The translations under genes were made by a program, and so were the position numbers. A stretch of 64,000 bases of DNA from Shewanella seohaensis (GTDB lineage: Bacteria; Pseudomonadota; Gammaproteobacteria; Enterobacterales; Shewanellaceae). The notes beneath the pieces were generated by a model that saw only the letters and a program-made list of their open reading frames with translations, ran no database searches and was not told the origin of the DNA. This document shows, piece after piece, positions 10,373 to 19,333 of this stretch (position 1 is the first letter of the stretch; every line of letters starts with the position of its first letter). The stretch spans positions 2,480,001 through 2,544,000 of the forward strand of contig NZ_CP104900.1 of assembly GCF_025449215.1 (NCBI RefSeq). Direction: 5' to 3'.

Positions 10373-12549
10373 GCACTGATAAGGGTGCAAACCACGCAGT
10401 TGCGCCCTTGCTCTTTGGCCTTATACAGGTTCTCATCGGCCTGCTTTAACCAAACTTCAAGCGTTGAGCTGTAGGCTGCATCGGCAATGATGGCGCCTAT
10501 GCTTACGGTGACGCTAAAGGTTACTTGATCGGCCGGGTTAGTAATCACCACGCTAGCGAGTTTCTCACGGAAATCATTAAGATGTTGCTCAACTTTCAAG
10601 GTATTACACATAGGTAATATCAACACGAATTCTTCACCACCGTAACGGCAGAGCAAATCGACATCGCGCTTAAAGTGACTCGATAATACTTCCGCCATCA
10701 CCCGCAGGCATTCATCGCCGGCAAGGTGGCCGTAGGTATCATTCACTTTTTTGAAGAAGTCGAGATCCAGTAGCACCACGGCAATCGCATCTTGGCCACG
10801 CTCACACAGATCTTGAATATGCAGGAACTGTTTCTCGGTATAACGGCGGTTATACAGATTGGTGAGTGAATCGCGCTCCGCCATGTTTTTGAGTTTGCGA
10901 TTCGCGATTTCCAAGTCCATGGTGCGCTGTTTGACTTTATCCTCTAACTCGAGTTGATAACTGAGCAGTGCTTGTTGGTTGGCCTCTAAGCTCTCGTACA
11001 GGCTATAGATTTCTTTAGGGGTACTGTTATCTAACAGCTCATGCTCAAACTTTTCCTCATTAAAACTGCCATCTTTGGTCTGGCTAAAGTGCTGTGCGAG
11101 TAAGGCGAGGGGCGTTGTGGTTAAGCGACTGATCGCCTTTGCGATAATCACTGCACCTAACATACTAAGCAAGAGCAGTACTATGGTCTTGGTGTATTGC
11201 TCCTGAGCCAAGGTGAGTAGCGGGACAAACGGCTCAACCACATACAGATGCCAGCCATTATTCAGTTGGTGGTGAGCGTAAATATACTCAGGCGTTTCGG
11301 TATCCTCCTGATTGATATTCATCAGCTTTAATCGCGTGCGATACTCAGTGCTACCCGTGACATAGTTGAAAGGGGTCAAGGGCTGTAGACCAAGTCTTTC
11401 GGAGGCGTAAACAATATTCTTCTTCTCATCCAATAAGATAATGGATTGCGTCTCATGGTGTTGATTTTGTTTATCAATACTCGAGAAAAAGCTTAAGTCG
11501 AGACTGCCTTGCACTATGCCTATGGTGCTGTTTGTGCCTTCTTGGAAAATCGGTGCACTGATGGCAATGATAATTTCTTTGCCAATAAATCGCCCGACAA
11601 ATACCGGTGACACAAAGGTGTTCTGGTGATTAAAGGATTGGATAAAGTAGTCCCTATCCTTCACTGTAAACATTTTTCCCATTTGCTTTAATTGCTGAAA
11701 CTTGTCGATTGGGCTACCTGCGACTATCTCACCCTGTTCATTGGCAATAAACATGGTGGTAAAGCTTTGCGTGAGTCCTTCTACACTGCTAAGTGTGGTT
11801 TGCCACTGTTCAAAGGGAATGCCAGACTCACTGATAAATTTACCTACACTGGCAATGGTTCGGGTGTTGACCGCGATATAGCTCTCGGTGGCATGCCCGA
11901 GAGATATGCCAGTGTCATCGAGATTCCGATTAATTAACACCTGTTGTTTATCCATAAAATAATGGTTAAACACTAAAGATGAGGTCAGTAAACTGATGGT
12001 GGTGATCAAAATAAACAGATAGCTAAGCTGCGCACTCATAGTGCGACGAGTGTGATTCACTAACTTATCTTTTAAATGCCACAAACTGGGGAGTGCCACC
12101 ACGCAAAGCTCGCCGAGAGTCGTGTAAAAAATCCCATTAAAGGCTTGTTTTATCGTGGTGAAGGGGATGTGGTAACTCGGCATGCCAGTAATTAACCACA
12201 GGTACAAACTCATCAATGGCAAGCCGAGCAGTAACCAATAACCTATGCTGGCATACAAGATAGGCACATCTTTGCGCCGAGCAAACCCTAACCACAGCGC
12301 TTCGAGCAAAAAGACCAGATACACGTGGGCACTGGACCAGGCCAACATCAAGCCCGTTGCCGTAAATAAGGCGGTAAACAGGGCATACCAAGGCCCAAGC
12401 AGAATGGCCACTATCACCACCGCCGCATTACCTAAAATAAGCTGGACGTTGGCAAAGAGCGGAATAGGGTAGATGTTGAGCACTAAACCCAGTAGGCCGA
12501 GGAAGGTGGCTAACTTTAAATGGGCGCTATTCACAGCAGGTAGACGCAA
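10369..12549 (-). CDS. Membrane sensor diguanylate cyclase
   Basis: Makes cyclic di-GMP in response to an external signal. Order: five or so N-terminal membrane helices (1-150), another helix near 175, a periplasmic dCache-like sensor (about 195-440, including TVKDRDYFIQS, FVSPVFVGRF and ISAPIF), a helix (VLLLLSMLGAVIIAKAISRL), HAMP-like linker and coiled coil, and a GGDEF domain with YGGEEF. The RDVD I-site lies five residues before GGEEF, so product inhibition is expected. The stop overlaps by 4 bp the end of the convergent hydrolase gene. The extra N-terminal membrane module resembles MASE-type sensors, but I cannot name the class. Confidence 0.93.
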   Translation of the reverse strand: MRLPAVNSAHLKLATFLGLLGLVLNIYPIPLFANVQLILGNAAVVIVAILLGPWYALFTALFTATGLMLAWSSAHVYLVFLLEALWLGFARRKDVPILYASIGYWLLLGLPLMSLYLWLITGMPSYHIPFTTIKQAFNGIFYTTLGELCVVALPSLWHLKDKLVNHTRRTMSAQLSYLFILITTISLLTSSLVFNHYFMDKQQVLINRNLDDTGISLGHATESYIAVNTRTIASVGKFISESGIPFEQWQTTLSSVEGLTQSFTTMFIANEQGEIVAGSPIDKFQQLKQMGKMFTVKDRDYFIQSFNHQNTFVSPVFVGRFIGKEIIIAISAPIFQEGTNSTIGIVQGSLDLSFFSSIDKQNQHHETQSIILLDEKKNIVYASERLGLQPLTPFNYVTGSTEYRTRLKLMNINQEDTETPEYIYAHHQLNNGWHLYVVEPFVPLLTLAQEQYTKTIVLLLLSMLGAVIIAKAISRLTTTPLALLAQHFSQTKDGSFNEEKFEHELLDNSTPKEIYSLYESLEANQQALLSYQLELEDKVKQRTMDLEIANRKLKNMAERDSLTNLYNRRYTEKQFLHIQDLCERGQDAIAVVLLDLDFFKKVNDTYGHLAGDECLRVMAEVLSSHFKRDVDLLCRYGGEEFVLILPMCNTLKVEQHLNDFREKLASVVITNPADQVTFSVTVSIGAIIADAAYSSTLEVWLKQADENLYKAKEQGRNCVVCTLISA

Positions 12550-12914
12550 TGATAATTCCTTTTCATCAAAAATTTATGCTTAAAAAGCAATCTATTGCAC
12601 TGAAACGATTAATGATAACTAGCTTAGCAGATGTTTCTTAATTTGATATTGAATGCGAAAACTTAAGTTTCGCCTCAGGTCACAGTCTGGGCCTCTCTGC
12701 CGCATTTAGGGCCAAAAGAGGCTATGGTTCTTGTAAAAACTCACCATTCAGACCAGAAACTAAGCAGTTGGTCAAACTCATTTCACTAAGCACTTGCGTT
12801 GATGCAATCCACTTGATAAAGTCTGCGTCACTTAAGGTGAACCCCACTCGATAGCATCTTAAGTAACAAGTGCTTAAGCTTAACTAAGTCGGTTTATTTA
12901 AGCACGAAAATTTT
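12550..12914 (+). other. Intergenic region upstream of tRNA-Pro
   Basis: 365 bp with no convincing gene. On the minus strand, the 45 codons ending with TAG at 12722-12724 (…GFTLSDADFIKWI…) read like a piece of protein, but they lack a start and a Shine-Dalgarno, so at most this is a gene remnant. AAGCACTTG / CAAGTGCTT inverted copies occur around 12790 and 12870. Confidence 0.3.
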
Positions 12915-12991
12915 CGGTATGTAGCGCAGCCCGGTAGCGCACTGTCATGGGGTGTCAGGGGTCGGAGGTTCGAATCCTCTCATACCGACCA
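12915..12991 (+). tRNA. proL: tRNA-Pro, anticodon GGG
   Basis: 77 nt including an encoded CCA. Acceptor CGGTATG pairs with CATACCG; D-arm GCGC/GCGC; T-arm GGAGG-TTCGAAT-CCTCT. The anticodon loop ATGGGGT carries GGG, reading CCC and CCU. The anticodon stem CTGTC/GTCAG has one T-T mismatch, which E. coli proL also has in the same position, so it is normal. A terminator follows at 13007. Confidence 0.97.
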
Positions 12992-13006
12992 AATTCATAA
13001 ACAATA

Positions 13007-13041
13007 AAGCCTGCAATCTTAATCAGTTGCGGGCTTTTTTG
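13007..13041 (+). terminator. Terminator after tRNA-Pro
   Basis: AAGCCTGCAA and TTGCGGGCTT pair with one mismatch around a 10-nt loop, then a run of T. Confidence 0.8.
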
Positions 13042-13218
13042 TGTCTGTAATCTGGCTTTTACTGCTATCTAGAGATTGAAAGGAAGTCATAGGGTTAACC
13101 AGTAAGGCGATAAACTTAGCAACAACTTTAATCAATCGAGTGCGACTTTCAACTTTAGCTAGGTGCAGTATCACTGAAGGTTGCTGAATACGAAGCAGCT
13201 CCTGTGTCCTGACTGTTT

Positions 13219-13650
13219 TTACAGGATCACCAATTCCCCAGTTTGTGTTATGCCACATGGCCACACGCCACTATTATATAATGCTAAAATTGCTACCCAC
13301 TTTCCAGGTTGATTGGAAATGACCTCTTTGGCTGCGTGTTTGCAAGCGAACAGCGCGCTACCTTTCATTGCCTCTGTGTATTTATGGGGGCCATCGACGA
13401 GTTTAGGATGAGCCTTACCAACGCTTCGCAACGATCTCAACGCGGCTTTATAAACCATTTTCTCAGCCTCTTTGTCGTAGATCTGTTCGTCTGGTTTAGT
13501 TGGATATGTTCCTTTGAAAGGATCGGATTGCTCTCTGCTGCTCGGTAACCAATCCCATTCAATTTGTAATTGAGAAATCGCTAAGATGTGCTCTGCTTGG
13601 CTTAGCCAGTCAGTGTTCTCTATTTGTTCAATTAGTGCTTTGATGTCCAT
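13219..13650 (-). CDS. Hypothetical protein, 143 aa
   Basis: Unknown soluble protein. The N-terminal MDIKALIEQIENTDWLSQAEH is helical and acidic; the middle is Lys/Glu-rich (YDKEAEKMVYKAALRSLRSVGKAHPKL); the C-terminus ends YNSGVWPCGITQTGELVIL. There is no signal peptide or membrane helix. It lies 6 bp downstream of the small ORF at 13657-13821, so the two are probably translated together. Position beside a tRNA gene, AT-richer sequence and lack of recognisable relatives suggest a remnant of a mobile element, but no integrase or att repeat is visible. Confidence 0.5.
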   Translation of the reverse strand: MDIKALIEQIENTDWLSQAEHILAISQLQIEWDWLPSSREQSDPFKGTYPTKPDEQIYDKEAEKMVYKAALRSLRSVGKAHPKLVDGPHKYTEAMKGSALFACKHAAKEVISNQPGKWVAILALYNSGVWPCGITQTGELVIL

Positions 13651-13656
13651 TAGCTG

Positions 13657-13821
13657 TTACGCCTGTGTCGGTTCTAGGTTTGCAAAAATAAAGTCATAAC
13701 ACTCATTTGGATTAACCTCTGTTACCCTTGGAAAGCGATAGCAAATTTGGCGATGAGCACAAGTGGTTTTCAACTCTGTTGGGGCGTCTTGGAGCACCCA
13801 AGGGCTAAGGCTAACGGTCAT
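13657..13821 (-). CDS. Small hypothetical ORF, 54 aa or part of a longer broken gene
   Basis: Minus-strand frame reading MTVSLSPWVLQDAPTE… to …FIFANLEPTQA, with TAA at 13657-13659, 6 bp before the next gene's ATG. The same frame stays open upstream of this ATG for about 30 codons (…RPIKNVHVKLPARYPYLALK) without an in-frame ATG or GTG, although AAGGAGG is present upstream. The real gene may therefore begin further up and be truncated. Composition looks coding; no function is recognised. Confidence 0.4.
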   Translation of the reverse strand: MTVSLSPWVLQDAPTELKTTCAHRQICYRFPRVTEVNPNECYDFIFANLEPTQA

Positions 13822-14250
13822 TTTGAGCGCGAGATAGGGATATCGAGCTGGTAGTTTAACATGGACGTTTTTGATAGGACGAGCAGTCCTCCTTGGTCGA
13901 CTCTTGATTATAAATCAGTGGGGAAGCCCCACGATTTTGATTAAAGCATTCAAACTACAAAAAAGATGGAATGTATAACTTCTAAGTTGAACCATCAACT
14001 TTTTTACAGGCAAAACGTTACTTGGCCAATACCCTTTGAACTGCAAAACACACTTTGGGGTATTCCTGATTTAAATAGAAAATATCAATGAAATACAGCC
14101 GCTTAAGTGGATGCAGTAATACTTAGTATGAGATATTATGGCGCTGCACTATTACTGGCTATCCGGTTGGAGCAATCGATGCCGTTATCAATGGATGAGT
14201 CCATTGCAATAACGTAGCTAATTTCAGACAAAACAATATATTATGCGACG
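13822..14250 (+). other. AT-rich intergenic region
   Basis: About 430 bp. The first 80 bp may belong to the broken minus-strand frame described next to it. The remainder has no ORF that looks coding; the only visible structure is a small AAGTTGA…TCAACTT hairpin near 13983. Confidence 0.3.
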
Positions 14251-14716
14251 TTACAAGACATTTAACGTCGTCTTAACTCGGTCTAACGACACTATGGTTC
14301 TGAACCATTTTACATTCGGATTGTTGTGGAACATTTGATCACAAAGTGCTTGGAAACGTTGCATGTGCGGTACTAGCAGTACCAGCATAAAATCGGCATC
14401 CCCAGTGACGTAGTAGCATTGCTGAACTTCTGGACCAGAAAAGTCTTGTTTCAATTGCTTGAGCGCATTGATATCGGTTTTCTCAACCTGAACTTCTACA
14501 AAAATGGTTATGACTTTATTCAGTTTATCGGGGTTTTAAAATAGCGACTGTAGATTGGATATAACCCTCGTCTTTCAGTTTTTGAATGCGCCGCTGAACT
14601 GAAGCCGTAGACAAGTGAACGGATTCTGCCAACTCTCGTAACGAAGTTTGACAGTTCACTTGCAGCAAGGCTAGAAGAGCATGATCGTATTTATCGAGCG
14701 ACATATTGGCATCCAA
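14251..14716 (-). pseudogene. Lrp/AsnC-family transcription regulator, frame disrupted
   Basis: DNA-binding regulator of the Lrp/AsnC family: N-terminal winged helix-turn-helix (LDKYDHALLALLQVN, SLRELAESVHLSTASVQRRIQKLKDEGYI) followed by a RAM ligand-binding domain (VTIFVEVQVEK, YYVTGDADFMLVLLVPHMQRF). The two halves are in different frames; the break is at the A4C4 tract around 14530-14537 on the minus strand (AIL then PDKLNK), where one base too many, or two too few, explains it. Joined, it is about 155 residues, the family norm. It is divergent from the EamA transporter at 14814, a common regulator-exporter pairing, so it probably controls that gene. Confidence 0.85.
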
Positions 14717-14813
14717 GTGAGAAATTTTATCGAAAATAGCATCAATTTAGAGAAATAATCCCTAAGTTAACACAATAAAATACCACTCAATTACCCATTT
14801 TCTGTTGGACGTT

Positions 14814-15713
14814 ATGAAATCAGCTCCTAATACCTTGCTCGGTGTCAGCTTAAATGTGGCCGCTTCGGCGCTCTTTGCGATAATGTTTGCTTACACGGCT
14901 CTGCTCGACGCGCTCAGCGGTGAAGAAATCTATGGTTGGCGCATTTTATTCACCTTGCCAATGTTAACCCTCTTCATCCTTGTTCGGGGCTACTGGTCGC
15001 AAGTCATCGTTATTTATCAGCGAGTCATTCACGAAAAACACTTTTGGTTAACTCGAATCGCATCCAGCTTTTTAATCGGCATTCAACTTTGGTTATTTAT
15101 GTGGGCTCCTGGCAATGGGTACGGCTTAGCTGTATCACTGGGATATTTTATTATGCCTATTACCATGGTGTTGGTTGGCCGATTCGCCTTTAATGACAAG
15201 ATGTCTAAAATGCAGTGGGTCGCCTGTCTGTTAGCTTTACTTGGGGTAGTGAATCAGGTGGGCATTTCTCAAACCTTAACTTGGCCAACACTGGCTATCT
15301 GCTTAGGATACCCAATCTATTTTTGGCTAAGGCACAAAACCGATACCAATAATATTGGTGGCGTCTGGTTTGATATGCTGCTCAGCGTACCATTCTGCAT
15401 TTACTTCATCTTAAATGGCGGCTACGTGATTGGCAGCTTTGGCGAGAGCAGCTTGCCGCTATGGTTAGCCATAGGTTTAGGTGCCATCAGTGCTTTAGCT
15501 CTTGGGTTGCAATCCTTATCTGCGCCGCACTTGAATCTGAGTCTGTTCGGGTTGCTTATCTATGTTGAACCCTTATTGTTACTCGTTGTTGCAATCATGC
15601 TGGGCGAGACAATTAGCCGAAGTGAATGGCCGACTTATATCGGTATTTGGTTTGCCGTTATTGTATTGATGCTAGAAGGTGGGCTTAAGATCTTTAAATC
15701 AAGAAACTTTTAG
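14814..15713 (+). CDS. EamA/RarD-like drug-metabolite transporter
   Basis: Inner-membrane protein of about 299 residues with ten predicted helices in two EamA halves; the overall pattern (LLDALSGEEIYGWRIL, YGLAVSLGYFIMPI, LIYVEPLLLLVVAI) is that of the RarD-type subgroup. Members export or import small metabolites such as amino acids; the substrate cannot be read from sequence. ATG 14814 was chosen over TTG 14805. It is divergent from the Lrp-type regulator, which suggests amino-acid or related export under its control. Confidence 0.85.
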   Translation: MKSAPNTLLGVSLNVAASALFAIMFAYTALLDALSGEEIYGWRILFTLPMLTLFILVRGYWSQVIVIYQRVIHEKHFWLTRIASSFLIGIQLWLFMWAPGNGYGLAVSLGYFIMPITMVLVGRFAFNDKMSKMQWVACLLALLGVVNQVGISQTLTWPTLAICLGYPIYFWLRHKTDTNNIGGVWFDMLLSVPFCIYFILNGGYVIGSFGESSLPLWLAIGLGAISALALGLQSLSAPHLNLSLFGLLIYVEPLLLLVVAIMLGETISRSEWPTYIGIWFAVIVLMLEGGLKIFKSRNF

Positions 15714-15920
15714 AGCTGGATCATGAGCTAAATAAGGGCTATTCCTTGCGACGACATTAGATTTAGTTGATTACGCACCAGCGCAATGGAGACAAGCTTT
15801 TAAGCCGTTTAGCCATGCTTTGGGGTCTTAAACTGAACCCAATGGCGGCCAAAACGGCTTTATTGGTCATCAAGTGAAAGCTTTTTATCTCATCACGTGT
15901 CTTACAGCGTCTTAAATGGC

Positions 15921-15975
15921 TTAACTTCCTTAACTTCCTTGCAAAGGACATGTTTGCAATGGACATGTTTGCAAT
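15921..15975 (+). repeat. Two short tandem duplications
   Basis: TTAACTTCC occurs twice in tandem (15921-15929, 15930-15938). A 15-bp unit GGACATGTTTGCAAT is perfectly duplicated (15946-15960, 15961-15975). They lie in a 260-bp gap ending at the stop of the GGDEF gene. The gap also contains an inverted repeat AAGCCGTTT…AAAACGGCTT (about 15800-15865). Confidence 0.8.
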
Positions 15976-15978
15976 AGG

Positions 15979-16929
15979 TCAAGCCGCATCACAGACTTGA
16001 TTCCTACCTGCGCGTTTGGCTTGCATCATGGCCTGATCGGCATTATTGAATAGGGTCTCTAACAGGGTTTGTGCCTCATTGGGATGATTGACTTGAGGCA
16101 AACTTAAGGATGCAATGCCAAAACTTGCGGTGCAGTGAATGCTGTGGCCGTCAAGCTGTAGTGGCTGCGTATCAAACCCATGGCGAATCGACTCTGCCAC
16201 TTGCCATGCTTGCTCAAGGTGAGTGTTGGGTAAAATCAGGCCAAATTCTTCGCCCCCGAGGCGGGCGAGAATATCCTGGGATCTCAGTTTGGTTTGCGTC
16301 AATTTTGCGATATGGATAAGCGCTGCATCCCCCATCGCATGGCCCCAGTGGTCGTTAATTCGCTTAAAGTGGTCAATATCGAACATGATAAAGGCCAGCG
16401 GTTGCTGGGCTTGCTGCGCGATTTGACGACCGAGATTAAAAAAAGCTCGGCGATTATAGAGCTGGGTTAGTTCGTCAGTATAGGCAAGGCGTTCGGCCGT
16501 GGATTTTGCCTCTATGAGCGCTTGCTCCATCTGTTTGCGTTCGGTGATATCGGTGGCGATTTCTATTCTCACTAATCGGCCATCGGTCCAACGAATGGCT
16601 TGATCGCGACATTGGTACCAACGCTTATTTTGCGTATTTTGAAACTCCCACACATGGACGCCAGCAGGGTTCCCTTTGTCATCCAGCAGCTTAGGGTTAG
16701 TACAAAATTGACAAGGTGAACTTTGCCCCGATTGCAGCACTTGATAGCATTTCTTACCTTTTACCTCACCCCAAGCCGATACACCATAGTCATTGAGATA
16801 GAGCAGATCATAGGTGGCTAAATCAGAGACATAAACCAGCGCATCGAGGCTATTCAAAATAGTATCAATGGCCTGACTATGGTTGGTATCGGAACCCGCT
16901 TCTGTTTGTTGTGGGGCATTTTTTGTCAT
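15979..16929 (-). CDS. PAS-GGDEF diguanylate cyclase
   Basis: Cytosolic cyclic di-GMP synthase of 316 residues. An N-terminal PAS domain (about 20-135) contains a Cys-rich piece KKCYQVLQ…SPCQFCTN and ends in the PAC-type DITERKQMEQAL helix; the GGDEF domain follows with TDELTQLYNRRAF and LGGEEF. The I-site RSQD stands five residues before GGEEF, so feedback inhibition is likely. No membrane helix. The Cys-containing PAS might bind a cofactor or metal; this is inference. Confidence 0.92.
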   Translation of the reverse strand: MTKNAPQQTEAGSDTNHSQAIDTILNSLDALVYVSDLATYDLLYLNDYGVSAWGEVKGKKCYQVLQSGQSSPCQFCTNPKLLDDKGNPAGVHVWEFQNTQNKRWYQCRDQAIRWTDGRLVRIEIATDITERKQMEQALIEAKSTAERLAYTDELTQLYNRRAFFNLGRQIAQQAQQPLAFIMFDIDHFKRINDHWGHAMGDAALIHIAKLTQTKLRSQDILARLGGEEFGLILPNTHLEQAWQVAESIRHGFDTQPLQLDGHSIHCTASFGIASLSLPQVNHPNEAQTLLETLFNNADQAMMQAKRAGRNQVCDAA

Positions 16930-17124
16930 GGATCGCAGCCGTGCAATGAATGAGTTCTAACAACATGAGGTACTCTTTATGGTTGTTAATATAACCCATT
17001 AAAATAAATCTGTCCGATATTCAATTAATTATGTTGCTCTAAAATGGCTAGTTTTTTTATTGCGAGCCGTTAACTTTGCCGTTTAACGCCTTTCATCGTG
17101 GCACTTTTTTCTGTCAATTTTAGG

Positions 17125-17990
17125 TTAAATCTGGCTTTTTAAGTAAGCGATGGCCGTTTGTGCGCGGCGAGACAAAGGCCACTCGGCTCTGTGGATCAGC
17201 CAAATGGTGTCCACCACTTGACTGCCACACTCAACCACATAGATTTCATCTTGTCGTTCAAAGGCTTTGCGAGCGTAGCGAGGATCACGGTAAAGCCGAG
17301 CCCTTTGGCAACGGGTTCGAGGATTAAACTGATCTGATTGATAAAACCTTTGCAGGGGATCTCTTGGATGCCCGGACTCCCTGGATATTTGCGGCTTAAT
17401 AAACGAGTGGCCATGGCTTCGCCATCGGGGTGGGAGATAAATCCGAGGCGCTGTAAATCTTGCCAATCAGCGATTTTATGCCCTGCGGGCACAACCAACT
17501 CGAGCGGTTCTTCGGTAAAATGGCTACTGCAAATACTAGGATCCGATGGCTTAAAAGTTACCATCCCAAGCTCATGTTGATTGGTCAGAATAGCTGAGAG
17601 GATTTCATTATCGGGTGCAAAACGATGATGAATTTTTAGCTGCGAAAACTCCGTTTGTAGCTGTAACAGTAACGGGTAGAGCGTTAAGCCAATACTGCCA
17701 GGCGTGATAAGGCTTATCTCGCCAATATGGGCATCATCTTGAATGAGTTTTTGCTGTAATCGCTTCTCGGCGCAGCTTATGTCTTTGACGTAACTCAATA
17801 AATGCTCACCAACGGGGGTGATTTCGAGTTGGCGGCTACGGCGCAAAAAGAGAGTGCCGTATTCTTCCTCTAAGCGACTGATATGTTGGCTGACTGCTGC
17901 TTGGGTGATACCTATGGCTTCGGCCGTGCGGGTAAAGTTTCCCTTTTCCACTAACATAGCAAAGGTATTGAGCCATTGTGGGTTTATCAT
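17125..17990 (-). pseudogene. LysR-family transcription regulator, frame disrupted
   Basis: LysR regulator: N-terminal helix-turn-helix (MINPQWLNTFAMLVEKGNF, AEAIGITQAAVSQHI) and a C-terminal LTTR substrate-binding domain (GEISLITPGSIG to the end). The frame is lost near residue 236: the sequence reads GFTVIL, while GFTVIPRYARKAFERQDEIYVVECG continues in the other frame to YLKSQI. One missing G in the plus-strand GG at 17282-17283 (CCC read as CC) explains it. Rejoined length is 288. It is divergent from the Old Yellow Enzyme gene at 18092, which is its likely target. Confidence 0.85.
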
Positions 17991-18091
17991 AATGATATTT
18001 TATAGAACCTATAATATGCTAATGCTTTTAATTATGGCACGTTCGTTTTAGTCTGTCCTCATCGTAGTTAACCCATGGTTAGGACTGTCAG

Positions 18092-19204
18092 ATGAGCCAG
18101 CTATTTTCTCCTTTTAGATTAAAAGATATCACGCTTAAAAACCGGATTGCCGTGGCACCTATGTGCCAGTATCAGGCTCACGACGGGCTGAGTAACGATT
18201 GGCATCAAGTACATTACACTAGCCTAGCTCGCGGCGGCGCAGGCTTAGTGGTGGTTGAGGCGACCGCCGTATCGCCAGAGGGGCGGATCACTCCGCGCTG
18301 CTTAGGATTGTGGAACGAGGAACAAGCAGCAGGCTTAGCCAACATCACCTCGGCGATTAAAGGTGCTGGCGCGGTGGCGGGGATCCAAATAGCCCACGCT
18401 GGTCGTAAAGCCAGTGCCAACATTCCTTGGGAAGGGGATGACCATATTGAGGGGGAGCAAGGCTGGCAAACGCTGTCGCCATCAGCAGTGGCATTTGGCG
18501 CTAACCTTGGCAAAGTACCGACAGCCATGACGATTGACGATATTCAACGCGTGAAAGCCGATTTTGTGGCGGCGGCCAAGCGGGCGCTCGACGCTGGGTT
18601 TGAATGGTTAGAGTTGCACTTTGCTCACGGCTATTTAGCGCAAAGCTTCTTCTCTACCTATGCCAACCAAAGAACCGATGAATACGGTGGCGATGCCGAA
18701 GGACGGGGCCGTTTCCTTATCGAGACAGTAGAAGCGGTGAGGGCGGTTTGGCCTGAGCATTTGCCGTTAACGGCGCGCTTTGGGGTGATTGAATTTGATG
18801 ATAAAGACGAGCAAACCCTGAGTGAATCCATCTCCTTGGTAAAGCAATTTAAGCGCGCTGGCCTCGATATGCTCAACGTCAGTATTTGTTTTTCTACACC
18901 TACGGCCAATATTCCTTGGCGCCCGGCCTTTTTGGCGCCTATCGCCGAGCGAGTGCGTCGAGAAGTAGGTTTCCCGGTGGCAACGTCTTGGGGCATGGAT
19001 AATCCTCACCATGCGGAGCAAGCGATTCAAGATCAGCAAATGGATTTAGTGATGATAGGTAAAGCGTTCTTGGCTAACCCTCACTGGCCTTATCAAGCGG
19101 CACAAACCTTAAAGGTCTCGCGTCCATCTTGGGTGTTACCTTCATCCTACGCCCATTGGTTAGAACGTTATTCCACCGTGAAAGCGGAATCATCCATAGA
19201 TTGA
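18092..19204 (+). CDS. NADH:flavin oxidoreductase, Old Yellow Enzyme family (YqjM-like)
   Basis: FMN-dependent ene-reductase of 370 residues, a TIM barrel. Seen: RLKDITLKNRIAVAPMCQY with the regulatory Cys of the YqjM/XenA class, QIAHAGRKAS, the catalytic HFAHGYL (the more common form is HxAHGYL), FFSTYANQRTDEYGG and MIGKAFLANPHWP. These enzymes reduce activated C=C bonds of electrophiles with NAD(P)H. Shewanellas carry several OYE paralogues (SYE1-4); I cannot say which this is. Divergent LysR gene upstream, strong terminator downstream. The usual Pro or Ser after STYAN is replaced but the ring is otherwise complete. Confidence 0.92.
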   Translation: MSQLFSPFRLKDITLKNRIAVAPMCQYQAHDGLSNDWHQVHYTSLARGGAGLVVVEATAVSPEGRITPRCLGLWNEEQAAGLANITSAIKGAGAVAGIQIAHAGRKASANIPWEGDDHIEGEQGWQTLSPSAVAFGANLGKVPTAMTIDDIQRVKADFVAAAKRALDAGFEWLELHFAHGYLAQSFFSTYANQRTDEYGGDAEGRGRFLIETVEAVRAVWPEHLPLTARFGVIEFDDKDEQTLSESISLVKQFKRAGLDMLNVSICFSTPTANIPWRPAFLAPIAERVRREVGFPVATSWGMDNPHHAEQAIQDQQMDLVMIGKAFLANPHWPYQAAQTLKVSRPSWVLPSSYAHWLERYSTVKAESSID

Positions 19205-19223
19205 GATGAGTTATTCGCCAAAT

Positions 19224-19256
19224 AAAAAGCCCCACGATTAAGGTGGGGCTTTTTGT
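19224..19256 (+). terminator. Rho-independent terminator after the OYE gene
   Basis: AAAAAGCCCCAC / GTGGGGCTTTTT with a 7-9 nt loop and T tail. Confidence 0.9.
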
Positions 19257-19333
19257 TTATTCTCGCTTTAACGCAAACTTTTACACGGGGCGATAACAGC
19301 CTGTAAAAGTTTGCTCGCTTAGTGACGCTTTAC

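Noticed and set aside
12915..12991. T-T mismatch in the tRNA-Pro anticodon stem as a sign of a pseudo-tRNA
   Set aside because: E. coli proL has the same mismatch; all other arms and the CCA end are intact.
13019..13264. 81-residue minus-strand ORF overlapping the 143-residue gene
   Set aside because: It overlaps the tRNA terminator and the end of another gene in a different frame, has no Shine-Dalgarno and ordinary composition.
15763..15966. 67-residue minus-strand ORF before the GGDEF gene
   Set aside because: It runs through the tandem duplications and an inverted repeat and shows no domain.
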